This document shows, one piece after another, positions 36,284-44,885 of a DNA stretch of 64,000 nt (position 1 is its first letter; the number at the start of each line of letters is the position of its first letter). Made by a program: the position numbers and the translations under genes. This DNA is from Amycolatopsis methanolica 239 (GTDB lineage Bacteria; Actinomycetota; Actinomycetes; Mycobacteriales; Pseudonocardiaceae), in NCBI RefSeq assembly GCF_000739085.1, contig NZ_CP009110.1, forward strand, positions 1 through 64,000. The letters are read 5' to 3'. Below the pieces are notes generated by a model. It did not search any database, was not told the DNA's origin, and saw only the letters and a list, made by a program, of their open reading frames with translations.

Positions 36284-36902
36284 TCTCGGCCAGGTGGTTG
36301 TAGGCCGACGCGCGGGAGATCCCCAGCGCGGCGGCCACCTCCGGCACGGCCTTCTGCAGCGCGAACAGCCCGCGCTCGTCGAGGGCCCGGAACAGGTCCA
36401 GCCGCTCGGCGCGCGTCATGCGGCTCACTGGCCGGCCGAGCTTGAGCTCCTCCTCGGCCACGACCGCGCGGATCAGCTGACCGACGTCATTGGTGAACGT
36501 CGTGGTCGCGTCGGGCAGCGCGGTCACCGCCGCCAGCTCGCCGAGCAGCACGGCGGCGTGCCGCAGGTCGGTCACGTCCAGGTTCACGCACAGCGCCCCG
36601 AACACCTCGCCGTCGCGGTCGCGCAGCAGCATCGTGGACGCCTTGATCACGCGCCCGGCCGGGGTCCGCGTCAGGTAGTTGATCTGGTCGCGCGCGTCGC
36701 GGCCCTGCTTGAGCAGGCTCAACCCCAGCTCGCTCATCGAGCCGCCGGGCGCGCGGCCGGTGACCTCGCCCGCGACGGCGACGACGGAGCCCTCCGGCCG
36801 CCGGTAGTCGTGCAGGACGACCTCGCAGTTGCCGCCGAAGGTGGCGGCCAGGCCGTCGAGCACGGGTCGGAGCGCGGAGAGCACCGCGTCGGCATCGGTC
36901 AC
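36273..36902 (-). CDS. YheO-PAS / helix-turn-helix transcriptional regulator (DauR-like)
   Basis: 209 residues, GTG start. Residues ~10-115 form a YheO-like PAS domain (LDGLAATFGGNCEVVLHDYR, INYLTRTPAGRVIKASTMLL, FGALCVNLDVTDLR). The C-terminal ~60 residues carry a helix-turn-helix (RLDLFRALDERGLFALQKAV, VPEVAAALGISRASAYNHLA). Homologues regulate amino-acid catabolism genes. It is transcribed together with, or just downstream of, the divergently unrelated carboxypeptidase gene 33 bases away. Confidence 0.87.
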   Translation of the reverse strand: MTDADAVLSALRPVLDGLAATFGGNCEVVLHDYRRPEGSVVAVAGEVTGRAPGGSMSELGLSLLKQGRDARDQINYLTRTPAGRVIKASTMLLRDRDGEVFGALCVNLDVTDLRHAAVLLGELAAVTALPDATTTFTNDVGQLIRAVVAEEELKLGRPVSRMTRAERLDLFRALDERGLFALQKAVPEVAAALGISRASAYNHLAEIRS

Positions 36903-36935
36903 CTGGGCATGATGTACAAAACCTGGATCGATTGT

Positions 36936-37967
36936 CTAGCGCGCCTCGGAGATCAGGATGTCCACCGCCGCGTCGTTGCGGGTCGTCTCCCGGACGATGT
37001 CCTCGTCCGGCGGGTAGAAGCCGGGGAACGGGCTCGTCGGGTACATCTCGAAGGTGAACGTCAGGATCTTGTGGGTACCCCACATCCAGTCGTTGATGTC
37101 GCCGTCGGTGACGTAGAGGTCGCTGGACTGCTGGGCCTTGTACTGGTTCGTCGCCGCCATGCGTTGCCCCACGTCGCGGAAGCGCGCGTTCTCCTCGGCC
37201 GTCATCCCCTCGCCGGTGTCGTCCTCGGTGTGCCCGAACGGCCAGAGGACCAACTCGGAGTAGGTGTGGAAGTCGATGTGCGCCTTGATCCGCTGCTTCC
37301 CGCCCGCCGCGCGGGAGTCGACGAACCTCGACACGGCCTGCGTCTCCGGCTCGGAGAAGGCCGACGGGCCGCGGTAGGTGTCTGACGCGGGCCGCGCGCT
37401 GGAGCCGTCGCAGCAGCCCCACTTGTAGCCCCAGTTGCGGTTCAGGTCGGTGCCGATCTTGCCGTCCTCGACGGGCCTGCGGTTCTTGCGCCAGTACTTG
37501 TAGTCGGTGTCCGAGATGTCGTACTCCGAGCCGTCCGGGTTGACGTTCGGGACCACCCAGATCACGTGGCCGTCGACCATCGAACGGATGTGCGGGTCGC
37601 TCGCGTATCCGTCGGTGAAGCGCTGCACGATGTGCAGGCACATCTCGGTGGTCAGGTGCTCGCGCGCGTGCTGGTTGCAGGTGAACAGCACCTCCGGCTC
37701 GCCCTCGTCGGCGGCGGCGTTGTCGCTGATCTTGATCAGGTTCAGCTCGCGGCCCTCGTAGGACTTGCCCACGCTGGACAGCACCGCGATCTCCGGGTGG
37801 TTCGCGGCCGCCTTCTGCAGTTCCGTCGTGACCTCGGCGTAGGTGTGGTAGCCCTCGTCGCCTGCCGGGAACTCGGCCGCGACGGCATGCGCGGGCGCGG
37901 TCCCGGCCAGCAGGGCGGCTCCGGTCACCAGGGCGAGCACGCCACCGGCGGCCCGAAGTGAATACAT
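36936..37967 (-). CDS. Secreted M14-family zinc carboxypeptidase
   Basis: 343 residues, ATG 37967 with GGAGG upstream. A Sec signal peptide (about 1-32, LALVTGAALLAGTAPAHAVA) precedes the M14 domain. Zinc ligands: HxxE in CNQHAREHLTTE (about 94-105) and His in AHIDFHTYSELVLWPFGH (about 225-242). The substrate-binding NVNPDGSEY and TDLNRNWGYKWG lie near 145-190, and the catalytic Glu is in TFTFEMYPTS (about 300-309). It releases C-terminal residues of extracellular peptides. Exported, with no C-terminal accessory domain. Confidence 0.93.
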   Translation of the reverse strand: MYSLRAAGGVLALVTGAALLAGTAPAHAVAAEFPAGDEGYHTYAEVTTELQKAAANHPEIAVLSSVGKSYEGRELNLIKISDNAAADEGEPEVLFTCNQHAREHLTTEMCLHIVQRFTDGYASDPHIRSMVDGHVIWVVPNVNPDGSEYDISDTDYKYWRKNRRPVEDGKIGTDLNRNWGYKWGCCDGSSARPASDTYRGPSAFSEPETQAVSRFVDSRAAGGKQRIKAHIDFHTYSELVLWPFGHTEDDTGEGMTAEENARFRDVGQRMAATNQYKAQQSSDLYVTDGDINDWMWGTHKILTFTFEMYPTSPFPGFYPPDEDIVRETTRNDAAVDILISEAR

Positions 37968-38066
37968 TTCGCCTCCGGATGAACACGTAGAGTAGCTTCT
38001 TCTACCCTGCTGTAGCGGCGCGCCAGCGACAACCCGGTGGCTGCCGGGTGGTTCACTGATCGGGTT

Positions 38067-38582
38067 ATGCGACGAGTTATGCCCGCCCTGCTCGCGGCCG
38101 CCGCACTGGCCGGTTGTGCCGCCCAACAGGCTCCGGAGGCGCCCCCATCGCCGAGTGCGCCGCCGACGATCGCCGTGCAACTGCCGCCGGAGCCCACGCC
38201 GGCCCGCGCCGCGCCCTGCCCGTACCTGGAGAACTCGTTCGTCGCGAACGCCAACGGCCAGCGGGTGTCGAAGGTGGAGGTCTCCGCCGACCAGCCGCAT
38301 CCGGCGTGCTTCTTCTACGCGCTCTCCGGGAAGCTCCAGCTGACCGTGTGGGTCTACACCGGCGATCCGGCGGTGGCGAAGGCGATCGTCGACCAGGCGG
38401 CCCCGGTGGCCACGAGCAACCCCGCGACCGATCCGCCAGGGTGGCAGGGCGGTTACGCAGCGAAACCGGACGGCGCGGTATATGCCGTGGCCAAGGACGG
38501 TACGGCGGTTGTCGTGACCACCGATCAGCAACAGACGGTGAAGGCGAGAACCGTTGCCCGGCAGGCGATCTCGCGGCTTTAA
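38067..38582 (+). CDS. DUF2020 lipoprotein
   Basis: 171 residues from ATG 38067. Lipoprotein signal MRRVMPALLAAAALAGCAAQ with lipobox LAGC, so the mature protein begins at Cys17. A Pro/Ala-rich linker follows, then the DUF2020-like domain with CPYLENSFVANANGQRVSKV (about 51-70), PACFFYALSGKLQLTVWVYT and WQGGYAAKPDGAVYAVAKDG. Two cysteines may form a disulfide. Found in actinobacteria; role unknown. Confidence 0.83.
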   Translation: MRRVMPALLAAAALAGCAAQQAPEAPPSPSAPPTIAVQLPPEPTPARAAPCPYLENSFVANANGQRVSKVEVSADQPHPACFFYALSGKLQLTVWVYTGDPAVAKAIVDQAAPVATSNPATDPPGWQGGYAAKPDGAVYAVAKDGTAVVVTTDQQQTVKARTVARQAISRL

Positions 38583-38744
38583 GGCCGCCAGGGTGCAGTG
38601 TCAAGTTGATCTTGTATTACCCTGATCGCACCTCGCAGCCGGGGGAGGACCAGCACGCGTACGGTCGAGACCTGCGGCCGGCGCCGTGCCACGGGCTGCG
38701 AGAAGCCCCCCCGTGTACCTCGATGTGAAGAAGGACAGACATTC

Positions 38745-39197
38745 GTGGCTGACACCCTCAAGGAAATCCTGCTCGACTCCAGCAGGCGTCCGGCCGTTGT
38801 GACCGACCTGGAGACGCTGGTCGACGAAGAGGTCTCGGACAAGGGCGGCGTGTCCGGCGCCGTCATCAAGACCGGCTTCGCCGCGGTCAAGAAGATCAAG
38901 CCGGGCATCATCGGCTCCGCCGTGGACAGCCTGCTCGACGACTTCACCGCCGCGCTCGAGCCGTTCTACGCCGACTTCAAGGCCCAGGGTGGCGGCGACT
39001 TCGGCGCCTACCTGTCCAGCCGTGGTGACCAGGCCGCCGACGCGCTGCTGAGCGTGACCGACGCGCGCGCCGCCAAGAGCAGCCGCGACAGCATCAAGAA
39101 GGTCTACGAGAAGCTGCGCCCGAATGGCAAGAAGAACGTCGAGGAGGCGCTGCCCCGCCTGGGCAAGCTGATCGACAAGCACGCGGCCGCCGCCTGA
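38745..39197 (+). CDS. Conserved actinobacterial protein (DUF6918-like)
   Basis: 150 residues, GTG 38745 with AAGGACA upstream. Soluble, mostly helical: ADTLKEILLDSSRRPAVVTD, ETLVDEEVSDKGGVSGAVIK, then ALEPFYADFKAQGGGDFGAY. I recognise the general family (short actinobacterial proteins beginning with LKxILLD) but not a function. It ends 16 bases before a strong hairpin and appears monocistronic. Confidence 0.75.
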   Translation: MADTLKEILLDSSRRPAVVTDLETLVDEEVSDKGGVSGAVIKTGFAAVKKIKPGIIGSAVDSLLDDFTAALEPFYADFKAQGGGDFGAYLSSRGDQAADALLSVTDARAAKSSRDSIKKVYEKLRPNGKKNVEEALPRLGKLIDKHAAAA

Positions 39198-39213
39198 GGC
39201 AGGCCACGCGCGC

Positions 39214-39259
39214 GAACGGCCGTTTTCCCTTCGGTACCAGTAGGGAAAGCGGCCGTTTC
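39214..39259. terminator. Long bidirectional hairpin between convergent genes
   Basis: GAACGGCCGTTTTCCCT (39214-39230) pairs with AGGGAAAGCGGCCGTTTCG (39242-39260) with one bulge. It lies between the genes ending at 39197 (+) and 39346 (-), so it can terminate both. Confidence 0.8.
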
Positions 39260-39345
39260 GCATGTGCGGGCGTCCCGCGGATGGCGCCCGCGCAGGCGGA
39301 GGCGCCGCTCGAACCAGAGCCGAGCGGCACCTCCGGTGGAACGTG

Positions 39346-39948
39346 TCAGTTCTGCTTTTCCGCAGGTGACGGGCTCGGCGCGTGCTGGCCGTTCGCCGTC
39401 GACTCCGGGGTGGCCGGCTTCGGCGCCGCGCGCGGCGGCTCGGTGGCCACCGGCGGCTCCTGCTTGCCACGCAGCGCGACCGCGGCACCTGCCGCGGCCA
39501 GGACGCCCAGCACCAGGAAGAGCGGCCACTTGCGGCTCTTCTTCGTGCCCTTGGCGGCCAGCTTCGCCTCCTCCAGCGCGGCCCGGAAGTCCTTCTTCGC
39601 CTGCTTGAAGTCCTTCTTGGCCTTGCGCTTCGACTCGCCCGCCGCCTTCGCGGCCTGCACCGCGGCCTTGCGGGCCTTGCGGCCGGGCTTGCGCAGCTCG
39701 GCGAGCCGCGCCGCGGCCTCCTTGCGCGCCTGCTTGCTCGCCTTGGTCAGGTCCTTCCGGGCCTGACGGCCCCGCTTGACGGCTTCCTTGCGCGCCTCCT
39801 CGGTGCTCTCGGAAAGCCGTTTCTCGGCCGCGTGGGCGGCCTGAGCGGTCACTTCGGCGCCTGCCTTGCCGACCTCGACGGCCCGCTTGCTCAGGCCGAG
39901 CAAGCCGGCCTTGACCGACTCGCCCACCGAGTCCGCAGCTCGGGTCAT
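39346..39948 (-). CDS. Lys/Ala-rich membrane-anchored protein
   Basis: 200 residues, ATG 39948. Residues 1-135 are a long helical, histone H1-like Lys/Ala/Arg-rich region (AAEKRLSESTEEARKEAVKR, KAKKDFKQAKKDFRAALEEA), followed by one membrane helix (KWPLFLVLGVLAAAGAAVAL, about 141-160) and a Pro-rich tail. With the basic part inside, it could hold DNA or acidic polymers at the membrane; this is inference from composition. No family is assigned. Confidence 0.65.
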   Translation of the reverse strand: MTRAADSVGESVKAGLLGLSKRAVEVGKAGAEVTAQAAHAAEKRLSESTEEARKEAVKRGRQARKDLTKASKQARKEAAARLAELRKPGRKARKAAVQAAKAAGESKRKAKKDFKQAKKDFRAALEEAKLAAKGTKKSRKWPLFLVLGVLAAAGAAVALRGKQEPPVATEPPRAAPKPATPESTANGQHAPSPSPAEKQN

Positions 39949-40045
39949 GGCCTTTCACCTCGACAATCGTTTCGTCTCACGTTCCATCCCCGTAACCATC
40001 CTGCCCGTTTCCGGCCGATCTCGCTGCGGATGGCACGATGAAGCG

Positions 40046-40597
40046 GTGACCCAGAGCAGTGAATCCCTCGTTGGTGCGAAGGCGACCGCCGTGCTGCACA
40101 CCAACGCCGGTGACATCCGGATCAACCTTTTCCCTGATCACGCCCCCAAGACGGTGGCCAACTTCGTCGGCCTCGCGGAGGGCACGAAGGAGTACCAGCG
40201 CCCGAACGCCAAGGGCGAGAACTCCGGCCCGTTCTACGACGGCGCGATCTTCCACCGCGTCATCTCGGGCTTCATGATCCAGGGCGGCGACCCGACCGGC
40301 ACCGGCCGCGGCGGCCCCGGCTACCAGTTCGGCGACGAGTTCCACCCCGAACTGCAGTTCGACCGGCCGTACCTGCTGGCGATGGCGAACGCGGGACCGG
40401 GTACCAACGGCTCGCAGTTCTTCATCACCGTGGCCAAGACGCCGCACCTGAACTTCAAGCACACGATCTTCGGCGAGGTCGCCGACCAGCAGTCGCGCGA
40501 CGTCGTGGACTCGATCGCGAACACCGCGACCGGCCCGGCGGACAAGCCGCTGCAGGACGTCGTCATCGAGAAGATCGACATCGAACGTGCAGGCTGA
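40046..40597 (+). CDS. ppiA: Cyclophilin-type peptidyl-prolyl cis-trans isomerase
   Basis: 183 residues from GTG 40046. Cytoplasmic cyclophilin: AVLHTNAGDIRINLFPDHAP, catalytic Arg in AIFHRVISGFMIQGGDPTGT (about 70-89), and NGSQFFITVAKTPHLNFKHT (about 120-139) with Phe and His of the active site. Matches Rv0009 (ppiA) by position. Confidence 0.95.
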   Translation: MTQSSESLVGAKATAVLHTNAGDIRINLFPDHAPKTVANFVGLAEGTKEYQRPNAKGENSGPFYDGAIFHRVISGFMIQGGDPTGTGRGGPGYQFGDEFHPELQFDRPYLLAMANAGPGTNGSQFFITVAKTPHLNFKHTIFGEVADQQSRDVVDSIANTATGPADKPLQDVVIEKIDIERAG

Positions 40598-40619
40598 GCC
40601 AGGGTAGGTTGGAGGCATC

Positions 40620-41564
40620 GTGAACATGCCTCCCCACCCGCCTGTCTCGCAGCCGCCCCAGCAGTCGGCCCTGCCCGGTTGCTGGTGGCACCCGTCGCGC
40701 CCCACCGGGCTCACCTGCGTCCGGTGTGGCCGTCCGGCGTGCCCGGACTGCCTGCGTGAGGCCTCGGTCGGCTACCAGTGCATCGACTGCGTGCAGACCG
40801 GGCGGCGCGAGCAGAACGTCCAGCGCTACACCCCGCGCACGATCGCCGGCGCCCCGGTTTCGCACCGGCCGGTGGTCACGCCGATCCTCATCGTGCTCAA
40901 CGTGCTGGTGTACGTGGTCACGGTGTCGCAGGCGGGCAGCCTGACCGGCAACGACGCGGCGCCGCTGTTCCGCGACGGCGTGCTGTTACCGGTGCTGATC
41001 GCGGACGACGGCGAGTGGTGGCGGCTGGTGCTGTCCGGCTTCCTGCACTACGGGCCGATTCATCTCGCCGTCAACATGCTCGCGCTGTGGATCCTCGGCC
41101 GGGACATGGAAACCCTGCTGGGACGGGTCCGCTTCACCGCGCTGTACCTGGTGTCGCTGCTGGGCGGCGCGGTGGCGGTGTACCTGTTCGACGGCATGAC
41201 GAGGGCGACCGCGGGCGCGTCCGGTGCGATCTACGGCCTGCTGGGCGCGATGCTCGTCGCGGTGATCCGGTTGCGGCTCAACCCGGCGTACGCGATCGGC
41301 ACGATCGTGCTGAACCTGATCATCACCGTGTCGCTGCCGAACATCTCCCTGCTCGGCCACCTCGGCGGCCTGATCGTCGGTGCGCTCGTCACGGCGGCGA
41401 TGGTCTACGCGCCGGCGAAGGGGCGCCAATACTGGCAGGGCGGGGCGGTGGCGGCGCTGCTGATCGCGTTGGTGGTGCTGGTGTTCGTGCGTGACGCGCA
41501 GTTGGCGGGCGTGTCCTGCGAACTGCGCGGGAACCTGCTGTCCTGCACGGGGCTCGCCGGCTAG
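40620..41564 (+). CDS. Rhomboid-family intramembrane serine protease
   Basis: 314 residues from GTG 40620. An N-terminal zinc-finger-like segment (GCWWHPSRPTGLTCVRCGRP, PDCLREASVGYQCIDCVQ) precedes six or seven membrane helices. The catalytic Ser is in AGASGAIYGLLGA (about 198-210) and the His in LGHLGGLIVGA (about 245-255), with the conserved HLAVNMLALW near 143-152. Follows ppiA as in mycobacterial relatives. Substrates are unknown. Confidence 0.93.
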   Translation: MNMPPHPPVSQPPQQSALPGCWWHPSRPTGLTCVRCGRPACPDCLREASVGYQCIDCVQTGRREQNVQRYTPRTIAGAPVSHRPVVTPILIVLNVLVYVVTVSQAGSLTGNDAAPLFRDGVLLPVLIADDGEWWRLVLSGFLHYGPIHLAVNMLALWILGRDMETLLGRVRFTALYLVSLLGGAVAVYLFDGMTRATAGASGAIYGLLGAMLVAVIRLRLNPAYAIGTIVLNLIITVSLPNISLLGHLGGLIVGALVTAAMVYAPAKGRQYWQGGAVAALLIALVVLVFVRDAQLAGVSCELRGNLLSCTGLAG

Positions 41565-41980
41565 GGCTGCAACGCGGTCAGCGTGTCGAGCACGTCCCGC
41601 GGATCGGCGCCGAGTTCGAGCCAGCCGAAGACGAACAGCTGGTCGCCCGCTTCGATTTCCAGCGTCGCCGAGTCGCGGCCGAAGCGGCGCGTGGTGCGCA
41701 CGCGCGCGGTCACCTCGGGCCAGTGCAGGTCGTGTTTTCCCGTCGTGGTGCGGATCCGCAGCCCACGCGGATCCGCGGTGAGACGGGGGCGGACGAGCAA
41801 ACCGTGCAGTGATAACGCGGTCAGCGCGGTCGCCGCGACGGCGAAGAACACGGTGCCCATGCGGTCGCTCGCCAGTACCGCCGCGGCCGTCGCGAAAACG
41901 GCCGCGGCACAACCGGCTCCGACCAGAACGGGTCGCGGAGCCCAGTGCGGAGACGAGTTATCCACAGTGGTTATCCACAC
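41561..41980 (-). CDS. PH-domain membrane protein (Rv0010c-like)
   Basis: 139 residues if GTG 41980 is used; aligning from memory with the mycobacterial homologue suggests GTG 41965 (VDNSSPHWAPRP). Two N-terminal membrane helices (about 20-60) are followed by a bacterial PH domain (GLRIRTTTGKHDLHWPEVTA, GDQLFVFGWLELGADPRDVL). The conserved position is between rhomboid/ppiA and crgA. Its start region is overlapped by two perfect DnaA boxes, and no Shine-Dalgarno is visible. Confidence 0.8.
   Translation of the reverse strand: MWITTVDNSSPHWAPRPVLVGAGCAAAVFATAAAVLASDRMGTVFFAVAATALTALSLHGLLVRPRLTADPRGLRIRTTTGKHDLHWPEVTARVRTTRRFGRDSATLEIEAGDQLFVFGWLELGADPRDVLDTLTALQP
41958..41979 (+). promoter_or_regulatory. 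Two perfect DnaA boxes at the PH-protein start
   Basis: TTATCCACA occurs at 41958-41966 and again at 41971-41979, same orientation, 13 bases start to start. Both are exact consensus boxes, stronger than most in oriC. They overlap the start codon/promoter region of the PH-domain gene (41980 leftwards). Confidence 0.75.
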
Positions 41981-42049
41981 TGGGGAAAAGTCACAGTGCT
42001 GTAATTAGGGGTCAAGCGGCTGTTCGGGGCAATCGCCGTGATCTTCCGC

Positions 42050-42316
42050 TCAGCGCCAGCGCATCGTCATGAGCAGACCGACGATCATCAACGCGAAGCC
42101 CACCGCGAAGTTGCCGTTGCCGAGGTCCGCCATGAACGGGATCTTGTCGCCCGCGATGTAGTTCACGACGAGCCAGACCAGGCCGAGCAGCATCAGCCCG
42201 AACATCACGATCTTGTAGACCAGGCTGGACGGCCCAGCGGCACGCACCTTGACCGGCGTGCGCCGATCGGCCGGCGGCGTGTAAGCCGTCTTCTTGCGGA
42301 CCTTGGACTTGGGCAT
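42050..42316 (-). CDS. crgA: Cell-division protein CrgA
   Basis: 88 residues from ATG 42316 (MPKSKVRKKTAYTPPADRRT). Two membrane helices (YKIVMFGLMLLGLVWLVVNY about 40-59; NFAVGFALMIVGLLMTMRWR at the C-terminus) with the family-typical ending. CrgA acts at the division septum with FtsZ, FtsQ/FtsI-type partners and coordinates growth and septation in actinobacteria. Confidence 0.95.
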   Translation of the reverse strand: MPKSKVRKKTAYTPPADRRTPVKVRAAGPSSLVYKIVMFGLMLLGLVWLVVNYIAGDKIPFMADLGNGNFAVGFALMIVGLLMTMRWR

Positions 42317-42408
42317 CGGAACCTCGCGGTGTTCGTGTCTGGCCAGGTGGTGCGCATCCACCCGTACATTCACACGTTAACGTAAGCGTCCCCGAGAGAG
42401 GAGCGCGC

Positions 42409-43245
42409 GTGGCAGTCCTCGACGCCCCGCCACCGCGGAAGTCCGGTGGCGGTTTCGCCAGGACCGTGCGGACCATCGGCGAGCTGCTGATCACCGCCGG
42501 ACTCGTCGTGCTCCTGTTCGTGGTCTACGAGCTCTACGTCACGGACCTGTTCTCCGCGCGCAAGCAGGCCAGCGCGACGGTGGCGCTGGACCAGGACTGG
42601 GCGCAGGGCCGCACGCGGCACGCCGACCTGATCGACGGCGAGGCGTTCGCGAAGATGTACATCCCGAGCTTCGGCGCGGACTACCACTTCACGATCCAGG
42701 AGGGCACGGACGCGAAGGCGCTCGAAGTCGGGCCGGGGCACTACAAGGGCACCGCCCTGCCTGGCGAGCCGGGGAACTTCGCCGTCGCGGGGCACCGCGT
42801 CGGCAAGGGCGCCCCGTTCAACGACCTCGACCTGCTCGCCTCGTGCGACGCGATCGTGATCGAGACGCAGAGCGACTTCTTCGTCTACCGCGTCCTGCCG
42901 CACGCCGACGAACTCGCGAACTGGAACGCGGACAAGGCCACGCGGCCGCAGTGCGCGAACGTCGGCACGCTGCGCACGGACGCGGCGGACGGCGGACCGT
43001 ACGGCCGCACCTTCGGCCGGGAGATCGTGACGCCGGACCAAGGCGAGGTGGTCGCGCCGGTGCCGCACCAGACCGCCGACGTGCTGCCGCCCGCCCAGCA
43101 GGTCGCCCTGCTCACGCTGACCACCTGCCACCCGCGGTTCTCCGACAAGCAGCGGCTGATCGTGCACGCCGTGCTGACGAACCAGTACCCGAAGACCCCG
43201 GGTGCCACCTACGAACAGCTGCTGCAGGCGATCGGAGGCGTGTGA
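42409..43245 (+). CDS. Class E sortase
   Basis: 278 residues from GTG 42409. One N-terminal membrane helix (LLITAGLVVLLFVVYELYV, about 26-44). The sortase barrel has His in FAVAGHRVGKG (about 124-134), nucleophilic Cys in LTLTTCHPRFSDKQRL (about 235-250) and Arg shortly after. Class E enzymes attach surface proteins bearing LAXTG-type signals. Its stop overlaps the ATG of the next gene by one base. Confidence 0.93.
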   Translation: MAVLDAPPPRKSGGGFARTVRTIGELLITAGLVVLLFVVYELYVTDLFSARKQASATVALDQDWAQGRTRHADLIDGEAFAKMYIPSFGADYHFTIQEGTDAKALEVGPGHYKGTALPGEPGNFAVAGHRVGKGAPFNDLDLLASCDAIVIETQSDFFVYRVLPHADELANWNADKATRPQCANVGTLRTDAADGGPYGRTFGREIVTPDQGEVVAPVPHQTADVLPPAQQVALLTLTTCHPRFSDKQRLIVHAVLTNQYPKTPGATYEQLLQAIGGV

Positions 43246-43400
43246 TGTACGGCTGGATCTGGCGCAGGCTGCCCGGACCGGTCGCGGTCCGGGCCCTGAT
43301 CGCGCTCGTGCTGGTGCTCGGCGTGATCGCGTTGCTGCTGTTCGTGGTGTTCCCCTGGCTGGAGCCGATGCTGCCTTTCAACCAGGTGTCGGTGAACTAG
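43245..43400 (+). CDS. 51-residue membrane protein (Rv0012 position)
   Basis: MYGWIWRRLPGPVAVRALIA followed by one membrane helix (LVLVLGVIALLLFVVFPWLE) and a short tail. Translationally coupled to the sortase. The final stop overlaps the stop of the convergent reductase gene (43397-43400). A partner for the sortase is possible but unsupported. Confidence 0.8.
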   Translation: MYGWIWRRLPGPVAVRALIALVLVLGVIALLLFVVFPWLEPMLPFNQVSVN

Positions 43401-44752
43401 CCGCGCGAGACGCGGACCATCTCGTCGCGCTCGACGACCTTCACGCGCTCGCGGCCCTGCGGCTCGCCGAGGGCGCGTTCGTGCGCGTCGAGCTTGCCCC
43501 AGCCCTCCCAGGTGGTGAACGGGACACCGCGGTCGGCGAGGAACGACGTGATCGCGTCCGGGTCGGCCTGCTTCGGCGCGGTCAGCTGGTCCGCGTCGGC
43601 CAGCAGGTTGCGGATCGTCTCGGCCGCGTCGCCCTTGGTGTGGCCGATCAGGCCGACCGGGCCGCGCTTGATCCAGCCGGTCACGTACACGCCGGGCACC
43701 TGGTCGCCGTCGATGTCCAGCACCCGGCCGCCCTCGTTCGGGACCGTGCCGCTGTCGTGGTCGAACGGGATCTCCGGCAGCTCGGACGACAAGTAGCCGA
43801 CCGCGCGGTACACGGCCTGGACGTCCCAGTCGTGGAACTCGCCGGTGCCGCGGACGTTGCCGTCGCCGGTCAGCTCGGTGCGCTCGGTGCGCAGGCCGGT
43901 GACCCGGTCGTCGCCGAGGATCTCCGTCGGCGAGTGGAAGAAGTGCAGGTGCAGCCGCTTCGGCCGGTCGCCCTGGTCGCGGATCGCCCACTCCTGCAGC
44001 GTCTTGACCACCATGTCGACCTGCTTGGAGGCGCGGATCGCGGCGATCGAGCCGTCGTCGAACTCGATGTCCTCGGGGTAGACGATGACCTCGACGTTCG
44101 GCGAGTGGTCCAGCTCGCGCAGCTCGAGCGGGGTGAACTTGGCCTGGGCGGGCCCGCGGCGGCCGAACACGTGCACGTCGGTGACCTTGCTCGACTTCAG
44201 GCCCTCGTACACGTTCGGCGGGATGTCGGTGGTCAGCAGCTCGTCCGCGGTCTTCGCGAGCACCCGGGCGACGTCCAGCGCGACGTTGCCGACACCGAGG
44301 ACGGCGACGCTGGTCGCCTCCAGTGGCCAGGTGCGCGGGACGTCCGGGTGGCCGTCGTACCAGGACACGAAGTCCGCGGCGCCATAGCTGCCGGGCAGGT
44401 CCACGCCAGGGATGTTCAGCGCGCGGTCGCTCATCGCGCCGGTGGCGAAGATGACCGCGTCGTAGAACTCGCGCAGGTCGTCCAGCTTGATGTCGGTGCC
44501 GTAATCGACGTTGCCGAGCAGGCGGATGCCGGGCCGGTCGAGCACCTTGTGGAGGGCGGTGACGATGCCCTTGATGCGTGGGTGGTCGGGCGCGACGCCG
44601 TACCGGATCAGCCCGAACGGCGCCGGCATGCGTTCGAAGATGTCGATGCTGACGTCGGCGTCGGACTTGTCGAGGATGTCGGCGGCGTAGATGCCGGCGG
44701 GGCCGGCGCCCACGATGGCGACGCGAAGAGGACTACGGCTCACCCTTGCCAC
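43397..44752 (-). CDS. Ferredoxin/adrenodoxin-type NADP+ reductase (FprA-like)
   Basis: 451 residues from GTG 44752. FAD-binding motif RVAIVGAGPAGIYAADIL (about 10-27), NADP-binding SVAVLGVGNVALDVARVL (about 153-170), FGRRGPAQAKFTPLELREL (about 204-222) and GWIKRGPVGLIGHTKGDAAE (about 375-394) all match FprA/adrenodoxin reductase. It passes electrons from NADPH to ferredoxins, feeding P450s and Fe-S biogenesis. A DtxR/IdeR-like box lies just upstream. Confidence 0.92.
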   Translation of the reverse strand: MARVSRSPLRVAIVGAGPAGIYAADILDKSDADVSIDIFERMPAPFGLIRYGVAPDHPRIKGIVTALHKVLDRPGIRLLGNVDYGTDIKLDDLREFYDAVIFATGAMSDRALNIPGVDLPGSYGAADFVSWYDGHPDVPRTWPLEATSVAVLGVGNVALDVARVLAKTADELLTTDIPPNVYEGLKSSKVTDVHVFGRRGPAQAKFTPLELRELDHSPNVEVIVYPEDIEFDDGSIAAIRASKQVDMVVKTLQEWAIRDQGDRPKRLHLHFFHSPTEILGDDRVTGLRTERTELTGDGNVRGTGEFHDWDVQAVYRAVGYLSSELPEIPFDHDSGTVPNEGGRVLDIDGDQVPGVYVTGWIKRGPVGLIGHTKGDAAETIRNLLADADQLTAPKQADPDAITSFLADRGVPFTTWEGWGKLDAHERALGEPQGRERVKVVERDEMVRVSRG

Positions 44753-44759
44753 GGTAAAG

Positions 44760-44778
44760 ATAGGTGACCCTTACTTTC
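44760..44778. promoter_or_regulatory. Candidate iron box (DtxR/IdeR type)
   Basis: ATAGGTGACCCTTACTTTC matches the 19-bp consensus TTAGGTGAGCCTAACCTAA at 13 positions, best in the left half (TAGGTGA-CC). It lies 8-26 bases upstream of the GTG of the FprA-like reductase, where binding would block expression. Weak enough to be chance. Confidence 0.35.
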
Positions 44779-44885
44779 ACTGTGATATGAATTGCGGTCC
44801 ACATCGTGGACGCCGGCACTCTTGGCCGGCCGCTTCCCCGCCGCCACCCTCAACGGAGACGCTTCGCGTCGCATACCCTGACCCA

